DNA of 64,000 nt from Pararobbsia silviterrae. GTDB taxonomy: Bacteria; Pseudomonadota; Gammaproteobacteria; Burkholderiales; Burkholderiaceae. The position numbers and the translations under genes were made by a program. The stretch spans positions 363 to 64,362 of the forward strand of contig NZ_RBZU01000007.1 of assembly GCF_003628125.1 (NCBI RefSeq). Reading direction: 5' to 3'. Below the pieces are notes generated by a model that saw nothing but the letters and a program-made list of their open reading frames with translations, made no database searches and was not told where the DNA came from. Below, one piece after another: positions 9,392 through 18,089 of this stretch (positions are counted from its first letter, which is position 1; the number at the start of each line of letters is the position of its first letter).

Positions 9392-10149
9392 CAGTGTTCT
9401 CCCAGCACGTCACGCCGCACGCGCGGATCGGCGAACACCTGTGCCGGCGTCCCGTCGGCGGCAATGCGGCCGTCGATCCAAGCCGCCACGCGCGTGGCAT
9501 AGCGCCGCACGATCTCGACGTCGTGCTCGACGAACCAGCTCGTGACGCGACGCTGTTCGAGCGCGCGCATCAAGGTCTGCATGACCCCGTGCTTGTCTTC
9601 CGACGACACGCCGCTCGTGGGCTCGTCCATGATCACGAGCTTGGGTTCGAGCATCAGCGCGATGCCGACATCGAGCAGCTTGCGCCGGCCCTCGGGCAAC
9701 ACCGTCGCGAGATCGTTCGCATGCGGTGCGAGCTCGACGAGTTCGAGCATGGCGTCGACCGCGCGTTGATCCGCGCAAGACGACAGCGACTGCCATCGCG
9801 AGAGTCGTGCGCGACGGCTCGCCGATGCGAGTTCGAGGCACTCGCGCACGGTGTGATCGAGAAACAACTGCGGCAACTGAAACGAACGGCCCACGCCGAG
9901 CCGAGCGATTTGTCGCGGCCCCTTGCGCGTGATGTCGGCGCCTTCGAGCCATACCGTGCCGCTGTCCGCTTTCATATAGCCGGTGCAGATATTGATAAAC
10001 GTCGTCTTGCCCGCGCCGTTCGCACCGATCACCGCGAGATGCTCGCCTCGGGCAAGGGAAAAATCGATCCCGTCGGCAGCCGCGATTCCGCCGAAATGCA
10101 GCGTGAGTTTTTCGGTGCGCAACAGTTCGTTGGGGTTCGCCAGGCTCAT
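9391..10149 (-). CDS. livG: Branched-chain amino acid-type ABC transporter ATPase (LivG-like)
   Basis: 252 residues. Walker A GANGAGKTTFINICTGY is near residue 37. The Q-loop region contains GRSFQLPQLF, and Walker B KLVIMDEPTSGVSSEDK is typical of LivG. The usual LSGG(E)Q is weakened here: the segment before Walker B reads VLPEGRRKLLDVGIAL, with no LSGGQ. Such relaxed signatures occur in this family, so activity is still likely. ATGA overlap with the LivM-like gene upstream and TGATG overlap with the LivF-like gene downstream indicate a coupled operon. Confidence 0.88.
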   Translation of the reverse strand: MSLANPNELLRTEKLTLHFGGIAAADGIDFSLARGEHLAVIGANGAGKTTFINICTGYMKADSGTVWLEGADITRKGPRQIARLGVGRSFQLPQLFLDHTVRECLELASASRRARLSRWQSLSSCADQRAVDAMLELVELAPHANDLATVLPEGRRKLLDVGIALMLEPKLVIMDEPTSGVSSEDKHGVMQTLMRALEQRRVTSWFVEHDVEIVRRYATRVAAWIDGRIAADGTPAQVFADPRVRRDVLGEH

Positions 10150-11102
10150 CGTGCCTCCCGCGGCAAGGTTGCCTTGACGTTGCGTTTGCGCCAGCCGACG
10201 AGGCCCTGCGGCGCAAACAAAATCACGGCGATCAGCGTGATGCCGAGCAGGCTCTGCCAGGCATCGGTCAGATAGATCGCCGCGGCCTGCTTGATCAGTT
10301 CAAAGACGGCCGCGCCGAGAAACGCGCCGATCGCATGGGCCGAGCCGCCCAGAATCACGATGAACACGTACTCGCCCGAACGAATCCAGTAGCCGCTTTC
10401 GGGGGTGACGAGACTCTGCACGAGCGTCAGCAACGCGCCGGCCAGTCCGACCAGCGCGGCCGACAACACATAGCCTTGCGCGAACACGGCGCGTGCCGAC
10501 ACGCCGATATATTCGAGCCGTGTCTCGTTGGTGCGAATCGCGGCCATGATCTGCCCTGACGCCGACTCGAAATAGCGCTGCACGGCCCCGGTCAGGATCA
10601 CGGCCAGCACGAGCGCGACGCCCACCATCGTCAACTCGAACGGACCGCGCTCCATCGCAATGCCCAGCAGCGACGGCCGCTCGAAACGCAAGCCGTCCGT
10701 GCCGCCCGTCACGCCATAGAGCTTGCCCGCGAGCGAGAACACCACCATCGACAAGCCGAGGTTCAACATGCCGAAGAAGATGCCGCGATAACGCGTCACG
10801 AACGCGGCGATCACCGCACCGATCACGACACTCACGATCACGCCGACCGCGATCGCGACGACACCGTCGATGCCCGGGAATGTCCGTATCGTGAAGGCCG
10901 TCGCGTAGCCGCCGATCGCCGCATACATCGCATGACCGAACGACACCTGACCCGCGCGCATCAGCACCATCAAGCCCAACGCGGCGAGCCCGAAGCACAC
11001 GAACGTGATGATCGGAACACGCGCCCACGGCCACGCTGCGCCGATGCCGAACATCAGCAATGCGGCCAGGATGCCGATTGTTCGAAATATCGATTTGGGC
11101 AT
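10146..11102 (-). CDS. livM: Branched-chain amino acid-type ABC permease (LivM-like)
   Basis: 318 residues with about eight to nine hydrophobic segments. The family region GMLNLGLSMVVFSLAGKLYGVTGG in mid-protein and the ILGGSAHAIGAFLGAAVFELI segment (the EAA-like coupling loop) near residue 250 identify the LivM permease. It would form the transmembrane channel with the LivH-like protein. It overlaps the preceding gene by TGATG and the following by ATGA. Note the cytoplasmic tail is short and basic (WRKRNVK). Confidence 0.9.
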   Translation of the reverse strand: MPKSIFRTIGILAALLMFGIGAAWPWARVPIITFVCFGLAALGLMVLMRAGQVSFGHAMYAAIGGYATAFTIRTFPGIDGVVAIAVGVIVSVVIGAVIAAFVTRYRGIFFGMLNLGLSMVVFSLAGKLYGVTGGTDGLRFERPSLLGIAMERGPFELTMVGVALVLAVILTGAVQRYFESASGQIMAAIRTNETRLEYIGVSARAVFAQGYVLSAALVGLAGALLTLVQSLVTPESGYWIRSGEYVFIVILGGSAHAIGAFLGAAVFELIKQAAAIYLTDAWQSLLGITLIAVILFAPQGLVGWRKRNVKATLPREAR

Positions 11103-12007
11103 CAGATCCTCCGTGCCGCGGTGGCGGAGAACAGGCCATTGGGCTTGATCAGCAGCACCAGAACCATCATCAAATAGGGCATCACGACTTCGAGTTCAGG
11201 CACGGTATAGACGGCCATCGACCGCGCGACCCCGATCAGAATCGCGGCGATCAGCGCCCCCGTGATTTGCCCGAGGCCCGCGGTGGCCACGACCGCGAAC
11301 GAGGTAACGATCATTTCGGCGCCGAGGCCCGGCACGAACGATGTCGTCGGCACGGACAACGCGCCGCCGAGCGCGCCCAGCGCACCGGCAAGCGCGAATG
11401 TCAGCGTGCCGACGCGCGCGGCATGAATACCCAGTGCGGTGGCCACTTCACGGTTGTGAATCACGGCGACGATCTGCCGACCCGCGATCGAGTGTCGCAG
11501 CAGGATCTGCAGTGCCCCATAGATCACCAATGCGACGCCGGGAATCAACCACAACTGGTAATTCATAAACGTCACGCCCAGCAGATCGGTCGTGCCGAGG
11601 CGCGATGCGAGATCGCCCGCATTGACTGGCGTCGCGCCCCAGATCATGCGCTGTACGTCTTCAAGCACCATGAACGCGGCGAACGTCACGAGCAGTTGCA
11701 AGACCGGATCGCGGTCGGCGAAGAACCGCAACAAACCCCGTTCGAGCAATGCGCCAAGGCATCCGCCCACGACCGCCGCCGTCACGAACAGCGACGCCAC
11801 GAGCACGAACGTCGACGACGTATGCGGCATCAACACGGTCAACAGTGTCGCCGCGCTGTAGCCGCCGAATGCATACAGGCTTCCGTGGGCCACGTTGATG
11901 ATGCCGAAGACCCCGCAGATCAGCGTCAGGCCGAGCGAGATCAGAAACAGCAGACCCGCATACGACAGTCCGTCGACGACGGCGAGCGGAAGAAGAGAGA
12001 GTTCCAT
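11102..12007 (-). CDS. livH: Branched-chain amino acid-type ABC permease (LivH-like)
   Basis: 301 residues, all hydrophobic segments of a LivH permease. The opening LSYAGLLFLISLGLTLICGV followed by GIINVAHGSLYAFGGY is the family N-terminus, and ATAGLGQITGALIAAILIG is the coupling-loop region. It begins 72 bp after the binding-protein gene, a gap with no clear terminator hairpin, so it is probably co-transcribed with it. It partners the LivM-like permease. Confidence 0.9.
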   Translation of the reverse strand: MELSLLPLAVVDGLSYAGLLFLISLGLTLICGVFGIINVAHGSLYAFGGYSAATLLTVLMPHTSSTFVLVASLFVTAAVVGGCLGALLERGLLRFFADRDPVLQLLVTFAAFMVLEDVQRMIWGATPVNAGDLASRLGTTDLLGVTFMNYQLWLIPGVALVIYGALQILLRHSIAGRQIVAVIHNREVATALGIHAARVGTLTFALAGALGALGGALSVPTTSFVPGLGAEMIVTSFAVVATAGLGQITGALIAAILIGVARSMAVYTVPELEVVMPYLMMVLVLLIKPNGLFSATAARRI

Positions 12008-12079
12008 ATGCGCTTGATGCTTGGTTCGTGCCTTGTTCGTGCTTTATCCGTCACGGATGCGTGCGTCGCCGCGATTCGT

Positions 12080-13381
12080 TCAATCGCCGACGTGCTTGAT
12101 CTCGCTGTTTTGAATCAGCGCGGGTTTGAGCGTCTTGACCCACTCGGCGGATTTCTGGCCGACGGGCGGCGCAACGATATCGGCCGGATAGAACAGCAGA
12201 TGACGGGCAATCGGGAACGGCTGCGACGGATCCTTGACGGTGACGCCCAGCAATTGGCCTTCCAGCGCTTGTCCGTCTTCACGAATATGGATCGGTCGCG
12301 ACAGGCCGCGATAGTCGAGCTTGTGCAGCGTGTCGGCCACTTGATCGGTGGTCGGCCACTGTCCGTGGTTCGCGGCAATGGCTTGCTTGTACGCGCTCGT
12401 CAGCGCCTTGAGCGCCTGGATCATGTGATAGACGGCGAAGTTCGGATACGCACCCGTGCGCGCCTTGAACTTCTTCACAAATGCGCTGGCTTCGGGATCG
12501 TTCGCGAATTCCGGGTCGGCGAAATAACCATCTCCGACAAAGCCTACGATCACGCCCGGCGGTACGGCGTCGCCGAGCCGTTCAAGCGACGAGTCGGCAA
12601 GCGGCAGCACGAACTGCGACGACTTGAGCAGGCCGCGTTGCGACGCCTGACGCAGGAAGGTATCGAGATCGCCGCCCCATGCGGTCGACAGCACGACGTC
12701 GGGGTGCAGCGCCTGGATGCGCGTGACCTCGGTCGAGAAATCCGATGCGCCGAACTTCGGGAACAGCTCGGCGACGACCTTGACGTCGGGTTTGAGCGCG
12801 AGCAGCGTGTTGCGGAAGATCTCCCACGAATCGTGGCCCCACGCATAGTCCTGATTCACGACGGCAATCGTCTTGAAGTCGGGCTTGACCTTGAGCAGTT
12901 CGAGCACGGCGGCGACCATCTCCATCGTCGCATTCGGATCCGTGCGAAACACATATTTGTAGGGGCGCTCTTCGAGCGTTTTTTCCGTCGAGCATTCCCA
13001 CAGGATATTGATGACCTTGAGGTCTTCGGCGACCGGCGCAAGCGTGTTGCAATACCCGCTTGAAATGGCCGACACCATGACTTTCTCGCCGGGTTCCTGC
13101 GCAATACGTCGGTACTCCGATAGAAATTTATCGGCGCCTTGTCCCTCGTCGATCCATGTCGGGCTGAGTTTCGTGCCGTTGATGCCGCCCGCCGCGTTGA
13201 ATTCTTCGATCCACATGTCGGCCGCGACCTTGGCGGGCGCGCCGAGCGCCGAAGCGGGGCCGGTCATAAACGTGCTCATGCCGAGTTTGAGTTCGGTCGG
13301 CGCTTGAGGCTGGGCAAGGGCGGCGGTAGTCACGGCGAACAATGCTGTTCCCCATGCCACGAATCGGGCAAGCGAGTTCAC
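12080..13381 (-). CDS. Periplasmic substrate-binding protein of the Liv-type ABC importer
   Basis: 433 residues from GTG 13381, chosen because AGGAGA stands 7 bp upstream and the next residues form a signal peptide (hydrophobic core, then TTAALAQPQ as a likely signal peptidase I site near residue 24). The mature part is a type I periplasmic binding fold (LivK/AmiC-like), with the recurring ELKLGMSTFMTGPASALG opening. Segments such as VVNQDYAWGHDSWEIF and FPKFGASDFSTEVTRI are typical of this family. It is first in the operon, as is usual. The ligand is not identifiable; its association with a CoA-transferase suggests a carboxylate rather than a free amino acid (inference). Confidence 0.88.
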   Translation of the reverse strand: MNSLARFVAWGTALFAVTTAALAQPQAPTELKLGMSTFMTGPASALGAPAKVAADMWIEEFNAAGGINGTKLSPTWIDEGQGADKFLSEYRRIAQEPGEKVMVSAISSGYCNTLAPVAEDLKVINILWECSTEKTLEERPYKYVFRTDPNATMEMVAAVLELLKVKPDFKTIAVVNQDYAWGHDSWEIFRNTLLALKPDVKVVAELFPKFGASDFSTEVTRIQALHPDVVLSTAWGGDLDTFLRQASQRGLLKSSQFVLPLADSSLERLGDAVPPGVIVGFVGDGYFADPEFANDPEASAFVKKFKARTGAYPNFAVYHMIQALKALTSAYKQAIAANHGQWPTTDQVADTLHKLDYRGLSRPIHIREDGQALEGQLLGVTVKDPSQPFPIARHLLFYPADIVAPPVGQKSAEWVKTLKPALIQNSEIKHVGD

Positions 13382-13581
13382 GGGTTGTCTCCTGTTATGT
13401 CTCGCTGTTAATGTGCGAGTGCATGAATCATGTCGATCGCGTCCGCAATCTCCTATGGCGTATCCGCACATCGGATCGGCTGCCTTATAGGGGGTTCGTA
13501 CATGTGGGGCGTCGCGACGACGTCTGCATCAGGGTTTGCACTAAGCTTTGCCGCCATAGAGCGCGCGCCAGGAGACGTGTT
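13382..13581. promoter_or_regulatory. Divergent promoter region between the importer operon and its putative regulator
   Basis: 200 bp separate the two divergent start codons. A perfect 10-bp palindrome CGTCGCGACG lies at 13510-13519 and could be a regulator site. I could not place convincing -35/-10 boxes on either strand. Confidence 0.4.
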
Positions 13582-15630
13582 GTGACTACATCGGAATCGG
13601 TTGCCGGCCGCGATCCCCGCTTGCTTGAAGACACGCATGCGGATGCTTCGCCGCTCGTGCCCAGTCGCTTGCAATCCGAATTGCTCGCGATGCTTCAGCG
13701 CAATGCGAGCACGCTTGAGTTCGACGACATGCTCGAACGCGTCGAGGCGACGGTTCACGATGCGGCGCAGCGTTCTTTGCTGGCGGGCAGCATTCGCGCG
13801 GCGGCGGCGATTCGCGAGCAGCAAGCGCTTCAGCAGCGGCGCGAGCGCGGTCTGGTGGTCGTGCTTGAAAGTGCGCAGGACTTGACCTCGATTCGCGATC
13901 TCGATCTCGTGTTGCAGGCCATCGTGCGGCGCGCGCGGCAAATCTTCGCGTCCGATATCGGATACCTGACGAGCTTCGATCGAGTTCGCAACGACTTCTA
14001 TATCCGCGCCACGGAAGGCGCGATTTCAGAGCGCTTCAAGAATGTGCGCGTGCCGCCCGATCACGGCATCTGCGGTCACGTGCTCAAGTACAAGACCCCG
14101 TATCACAGCACCGACTACCTTGCCGATCATGGATTCGCGCACGAGCAGGGCATCGATCTGGCGATCAAGGACGAGGGTGTGCAATCGTTGCTGGGTGCGC
14201 CGCTGATGGTGGGCAATCTCTGCATCGGCATGCTCTGCATTTGCGACCGGCAGGTGCGCAGCCATGCGCCGTGGGAAGTGGCGATGCTGTCGACGCTCGC
14301 GGCACAGGCCGCGGTCGCGATCGAAAACGCGCGTTTGTTTCAGGAAGCCCAGGTGGCCTTGCAGCGCGCCAGCGAGGCGAACGAATCGTTGCATCAACAG
14401 GCCAACGAGATCGAGACCGCGGCCGAAGCACACGAACATATGACGCGACTCGTCGCGCGCGGCAGCGGCGTGGTCGATATTCTCAACGTGGCCGCGACCA
14501 TGCTCGGCGGCCATATCGTGTTGCTCGACGAGGCCGAACAACCGACTCAGCGCGCGAGCGCGAGTCGCGCGGATCAAGCCGATGCGTTGAACGATTTGCT
14601 GAGTCGCACCGACGTGCAGGATCGCGTGCATCGCGCATTGACCGAGGGCCGGCGCTCGGGACGCTCCTATGAAATCGACGGCGATACCGGACGCCGCTTG
14701 CGCGTGGCGGCGCTGATGGGCGGCGATCGCTTGCTCGGCGCGATGTTGATCCTCACGGACCGCGCGATGAGCGCAACCGAGATCCGCACGTTCGAGCGCG
14801 GCGCGCTGGTCGCGGGCGTCGTGCTGCTTTCGCAGGAGCGCAGCGAGCGCGAGGTCAGCGGCGAATCGGCCGCGGCGATTCGTGCGCTCGTGAGTTGGCA
14901 GCAGGAACCCTTTGCGATGCTTCAACTGCGGACCCAGCCGCTCGGGCTCGATCTCGAACAACCGTTGCGCATGATCGTACTCAGCGTCAAGGATATCGAT
15001 ATCGAATACGCGCTGCGGCGCATGCGTGCGTCGATTGCGCGCGGTACGCTGTTCGAGGCCTGCGAGGGGTTTATCGTCGCGATCTGTCCCGAGCCGGGAT
15101 TCGAGGCGTTGAACGCGGCATTGCAAAGCACATTGCTCGCCGATACGCGGCTTGCCGTGGTCGGGGTCACGTCGGAATCGATGTCGCAGATCGAGGCGCT
15201 GCCCGATTGTTTTCGCGCGCTCAAGCGCGGCATCGATATCCTGCGCGCGCTGGGCCGCTCGCAGCAGGTGCTGCCCGAGGCCATGTTGTCGATGTACTCG
15301 TTATTGTTCGAACACCGGCAGGCGTCCGATGTAGCGGGATTTATCGAGTCCACGATCGGTGAAGTGATTCTGTACGACGCGCGGCGCGGCACCGATCTGA
15401 CCGGCACGTTGCTCGCGTATCTCGATCATGCGCAGAATGCCAAAGCCACCGCCGACGCGTTGCAGATCCATGTCAACACACTCCGGCAGCGGCTCGAATC
15501 GATCGATCCACTGTTGAAGGACTGGCGGCTTAGCGGGCGCTTTCTCGAAGTTCACGTGGCCCTGCGCATGCAGATGCTGCGCGACAGCGTCCAGTTCGGC
15601 AACGCGTCGCGTGGAGCTGCGGAGCGTTAG
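13582..15630 (+). CDS. GAF-domain, PucR/CdaR-type transcriptional regulator
   Basis: 682 residues from GTG 13582, preceded by AGGAGA at 13570-13575; the frame extends upstream but that part overlaps the divergent gene. A GAF-like ligand-sensing domain occupies about residues 95-250 (landmarks DHGICGHV, LGAPLMVGNLCIGMLCI, AAQAAVAIENARLF). A short helical linker follows. The C-terminal 60 residues (AYLDHAQNAKATADALQIHV, NTLRQRLESI) are the PucR-type helix-turn-helix found in regulators of carboxylate, purine and acyl-CoA catabolism. Divergent placement predicts control of the importer/CoA-transferase operon. I infer that an imported acid or its CoA ester is the effector. Confidence 0.82.
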   Translation: MTTSESVAGRDPRLLEDTHADASPLVPSRLQSELLAMLQRNASTLEFDDMLERVEATVHDAAQRSLLAGSIRAAAAIREQQALQQRRERGLVVVLESAQDLTSIRDLDLVLQAIVRRARQIFASDIGYLTSFDRVRNDFYIRATEGAISERFKNVRVPPDHGICGHVLKYKTPYHSTDYLADHGFAHEQGIDLAIKDEGVQSLLGAPLMVGNLCIGMLCICDRQVRSHAPWEVAMLSTLAAQAAVAIENARLFQEAQVALQRASEANESLHQQANEIETAAEAHEHMTRLVARGSGVVDILNVAATMLGGHIVLLDEAEQPTQRASASRADQADALNDLLSRTDVQDRVHRALTEGRRSGRSYEIDGDTGRRLRVAALMGGDRLLGAMLILTDRAMSATEIRTFERGALVAGVVLLSQERSEREVSGESAAAIRALVSWQQEPFAMLQLRTQPLGLDLEQPLRMIVLSVKDIDIEYALRRMRASIARGTLFEACEGFIVAICPEPGFEALNAALQSTLLADTRLAVVGVTSESMSQIEALPDCFRALKRGIDILRALGRSQQVLPEAMLSMYSLLFEHRQASDVAGFIESTIGEVILYDARRGTDLTGTLLAYLDHAQNAKATADALQIHVNTLRQRLESIDPLLKDWRLSGRFLEVHVALRMQMLRDSVQFGNASRGAAER

Positions 15631-15704
15631 GGGGTGCCGTCTTTTGCGACACCGTCGCCGCTCGCTCGCATTGACATACCGCGCGAGTCGGCAGCGCTTG
15701 ACGG

Positions 15705-16967
15705 CTACTTCAGCGCGGCCAACGTCTCGTCGAGCCAGTCATAGATACGCGCGTATGCCAGCCGGCTCGCACCCATCTGGCAATGCGCGCCGGCGCCCTC
15801 GGCGTCCGTGAACTTGATCATCGTCTTGGGACAGGTGAGATGGTCGAAGAGCTTCTGCGGCTGGCCCTGGAAGAACAGATCCTTCTCCGCATCGCACACG
15901 AGTGTCGGGCATTGGATTCTTTCGGCGATGCCGTCGCGCAGGTGATAGTCCATCGCCGCCGCCATGAACGCGCGCGGGCTTTCAACCCCGAACGCATACA
16001 TGCCGTGCGTGAAGTACCAGCGCGCGACGCTGTTCTCCTGCATGGTGCGCGCCAGCGCCGCATCGAGTTCCGGCGCGCTCGGCGCCCGCATCGCGACACG
16101 TACCGCCTCGCGGGTCTCCGGCGGGAAGGTGGCCATCATCGTCTCGCCAAGGTCGTAGACGCCGTCGTCGGCAATGCACGCGGCCAGACGATGCTCGAAC
16201 GCGGCGGCGCGCGGTGAGAGATAGCCGCCGAGGCTCTCGCAGTGCAGGGCGATACGCTTGGGATCGACGTCCTTGCGCGTCAACGCGTAGTCGACGACCG
16301 GCGTGACCACCGACTCCCAGTTCGGCCGGAAATGCAAACCGCGACGATGCACGGCCGAGTATTGCCCGGGACCGTCGAACACCAGCACGTTGTAGCCGCG
16401 ATCGACCGCGGCGCGACCGCCGTTCCAGTGCATCTCCTCGGGCGAGCCGTCGAAGCCGTTGCAGAGGAGGAGCGTCTTGCGCGGCGTCCCGGAATCGTCG
16501 ACGCGGTGGAAGTAGCCGGTCAGCGTCGTCCCCTCGAAGGGGATCTCGACGGGCTCGATCGCCGGCGCGAACAAGGCCGCGGCCTTCCGGTAGCAGGCGG
16601 TGCTCAGCTCGAAGGCGCGCTTGACGCGCGGGTCGCCGGCATTCGCGTGAAGAAAGAAGTCGGCACTGCGGTAGTAGCTGGCGGCACGCAGGTAGTTGTC
16701 GCGCGCGCTGATCGTGTGGCCTTTGTTGAGTTGCGTCGCTGCTTCGTCGGCGAGCCGGTCGGCAAAGTCGCTCATCGCGACATACCAGCTGTCGTAGTCG
16801 CCCGAGCGGATATTCCGGGCGATCGCGATGACTTCGCCAAAGAGCGCGCCGCCGTACTCGGCCGCGCCGAACAGGCGCTCGATCTCGAACCAGAATTGCG
16901 GATCGTCCTTGAACAGCAGCGCTTCGGTGCCGGTGTTGGCGTGCTGGGTGCTCGTTTGAGTCGTCAT
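15705..16967 (-). CDS. Alpha/beta hydrolase with N-terminal helical cap (2,6-dihydroxypseudooxynicotine-hydrolase-like)
   Basis: 420 residues from ATG 16967 (GGAGA 5 bp upstream). An N-terminal helical domain of about 135 residues precedes the hydrolase core, as in the dihydroxypseudooxynicotine hydrolase/FrsA-like group. The nucleophile elbow is HCESLGGY with Ser245; Cys replaces the first Gly of GxSxG. Asp359 or Asp363 (VCDAEKD) and His395 (GAGAHCQMG) complete a plausible triad. It is the distal gene of a three-hydrolase set, 59 bp after the esterase gene. C-C or C-O bond hydrolysis is expected, but the substrate is unknown. Confidence 0.85.
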   Translation of the reverse strand: MTTQTSTQHANTGTEALLFKDDPQFWFEIERLFGAAEYGGALFGEVIAIARNIRSGDYDSWYVAMSDFADRLADEAATQLNKGHTISARDNYLRAASYYRSADFFLHANAGDPRVKRAFELSTACYRKAAALFAPAIEPVEIPFEGTTLTGYFHRVDDSGTPRKTLLLCNGFDGSPEEMHWNGGRAAVDRGYNVLVFDGPGQYSAVHRRGLHFRPNWESVVTPVVDYALTRKDVDPKRIALHCESLGGYLSPRAAAFEHRLAACIADDGVYDLGETMMATFPPETREAVRVAMRAPSAPELDAALARTMQENSVARWYFTHGMYAFGVESPRAFMAAAMDYHLRDGIAERIQCPTLVCDAEKDLFFQGQPQKLFDHLTCPKTMIKFTDAEGAGAHCQMGASRLAYARIYDWLDETLAALK

Positions 16968-17026
16968 GCGCGTCTCCAATGGGATGGGGTAGGAAGGGAT
17001 CGGGTCGTCAAGGCGGGGCAAGCGGG

Positions 17027-18070
17027 TCACGCGGTCGCGAAGTCGGCGATGTCGGCGGCCGTAGATCGGGCGATATCGGGGCAGACGACCGGCAGAATCT
17101 CGATGCCGTGGCACGCGCCCATGACCTGGCGGCAGCGCGCGGCCACGCCGGCGCCGAGCAGCAGCCGGTAGAACGCGATGCCTTCGTCGCGCAGTGCATC
17201 GCACTCGTTGACGCTGATCACCACGGGCGGCAGTCCCGCGACATCCTCGCTCGTGGCGAACGCGGGCCATGCGAGCGAATTGCGGGCGTCGAAGGCCTCG
17301 ATGCCGTAGGCCACGGTGGCGCGGTTGTCTCCGAAGTGGAAGACGATGCCTTCGTTCTCGATCGAGGACGGGTAGCGCGCCTGCGGCCATTGGCCGGCGA
17401 TATACGGGCACAGCGCGTAGATACCCTTGATCAGCCCGAGCTGGCCGGTCTGCTTGAGCTTCATGCCGACGGCGAGGCTGAGGTTGCCGCCGCCGCTCTC
17501 GCCGGCGACCACAATCCGCGTCGGATCGATGCCGAGCGACGCAGCGTTGGCGTGCACCCATTCGAGACCCGAGATGCAGTCGTTGAGGCCGGCCGGGAAG
17601 GGCCCGATCTCGGCGGCCGAGTCGGCGTGCACGGAATTGCGGAAGTCGACCATGGCGACAGCCAGTCCGCGGGCGGCGATCATGCGTCCCCATGTCTTGT
17701 AGTTCCCCTCGTAGCACGAGCTGAACTGCATGCGGCCGCCGTGGATGTAGTAGATGCACGGCAGGACGGCGTCGCCGTCGGGCCGGATGTACTGGATCCG
17801 GACGGTATTGCCGTCCGGCGCCGAGGTGAAACTCAGTGTGCGCACGGTCAGTCCGGTCGACGGCGCGATCGCTTCGCTGTCCATCGTGTCGAACAGCGCA
17901 ACCTGACGCGCATACGCGGCCCGGCCTTCGGGCGAGTGTTCCTGGGCCAGCAATGCCTCGCGGCTGGAGACGTCGGACTTCGGTGCGCTCGTCATCCCGG
18001 CGAAGAACTTCTTGATGCGCGGATCGATGCGCGGATCGGATTCGAGTTTCGATGTCATGGTCTTGTCCAT
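17027..18070 (-). CDS. Alpha/beta hydrolase fold-3 esterase (hormone-sensitive lipase type)
   Basis: 347 residues from ATG 18070; a second ATG four codons in (18058) is an equal candidate, and neither has a strong ribosome site. The IYYIHGGRMQF segment supplies the HGG oxyanion motif of the hormone-sensitive lipase family, and VVAGESGGGNLSLA the nucleophile (GxSxG, Ser of GES). The family hydrolyses short-chain esters or carbamates in the cytoplasm. It lies between two other serine hydrolases on the same strand, 19 bp after the beta-lactamase-like gene, so the three are probably one transcript. Confidence 0.85.
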   Translation of the reverse strand: MDKTMTSKLESDPRIDPRIKKFFAGMTSAPKSDVSSREALLAQEHSPEGRAAYARQVALFDTMDSEAIAPSTGLTVRTLSFTSAPDGNTVRIQYIRPDGDAVLPCIYYIHGGRMQFSSCYEGNYKTWGRMIAARGLAVAMVDFRNSVHADSAAEIGPFPAGLNDCISGLEWVHANAASLGIDPTRIVVAGESGGGNLSLAVGMKLKQTGQLGLIKGIYALCPYIAGQWPQARYPSSIENEGIVFHFGDNRATVAYGIEAFDARNSLAWPAFATSEDVAGLPPVVISVNECDALRDEGIAFYRLLLGAGVAARCRQVMGACHGIEILPVVCPDIARSTAADIADFATA

Positions 18071-18089
18071 TTGAAGGTCGTGCGGGCGT

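Noticed and set aside
11060-13063. A 667-codon open frame on the plus strand, opposite the Liv genes
   Set aside because: It lies antisense to well-recognised transporter genes and its product is full of Arg, His, Gln and Asp without any fold signature, as expected for the reverse strand of GC-rich genes.
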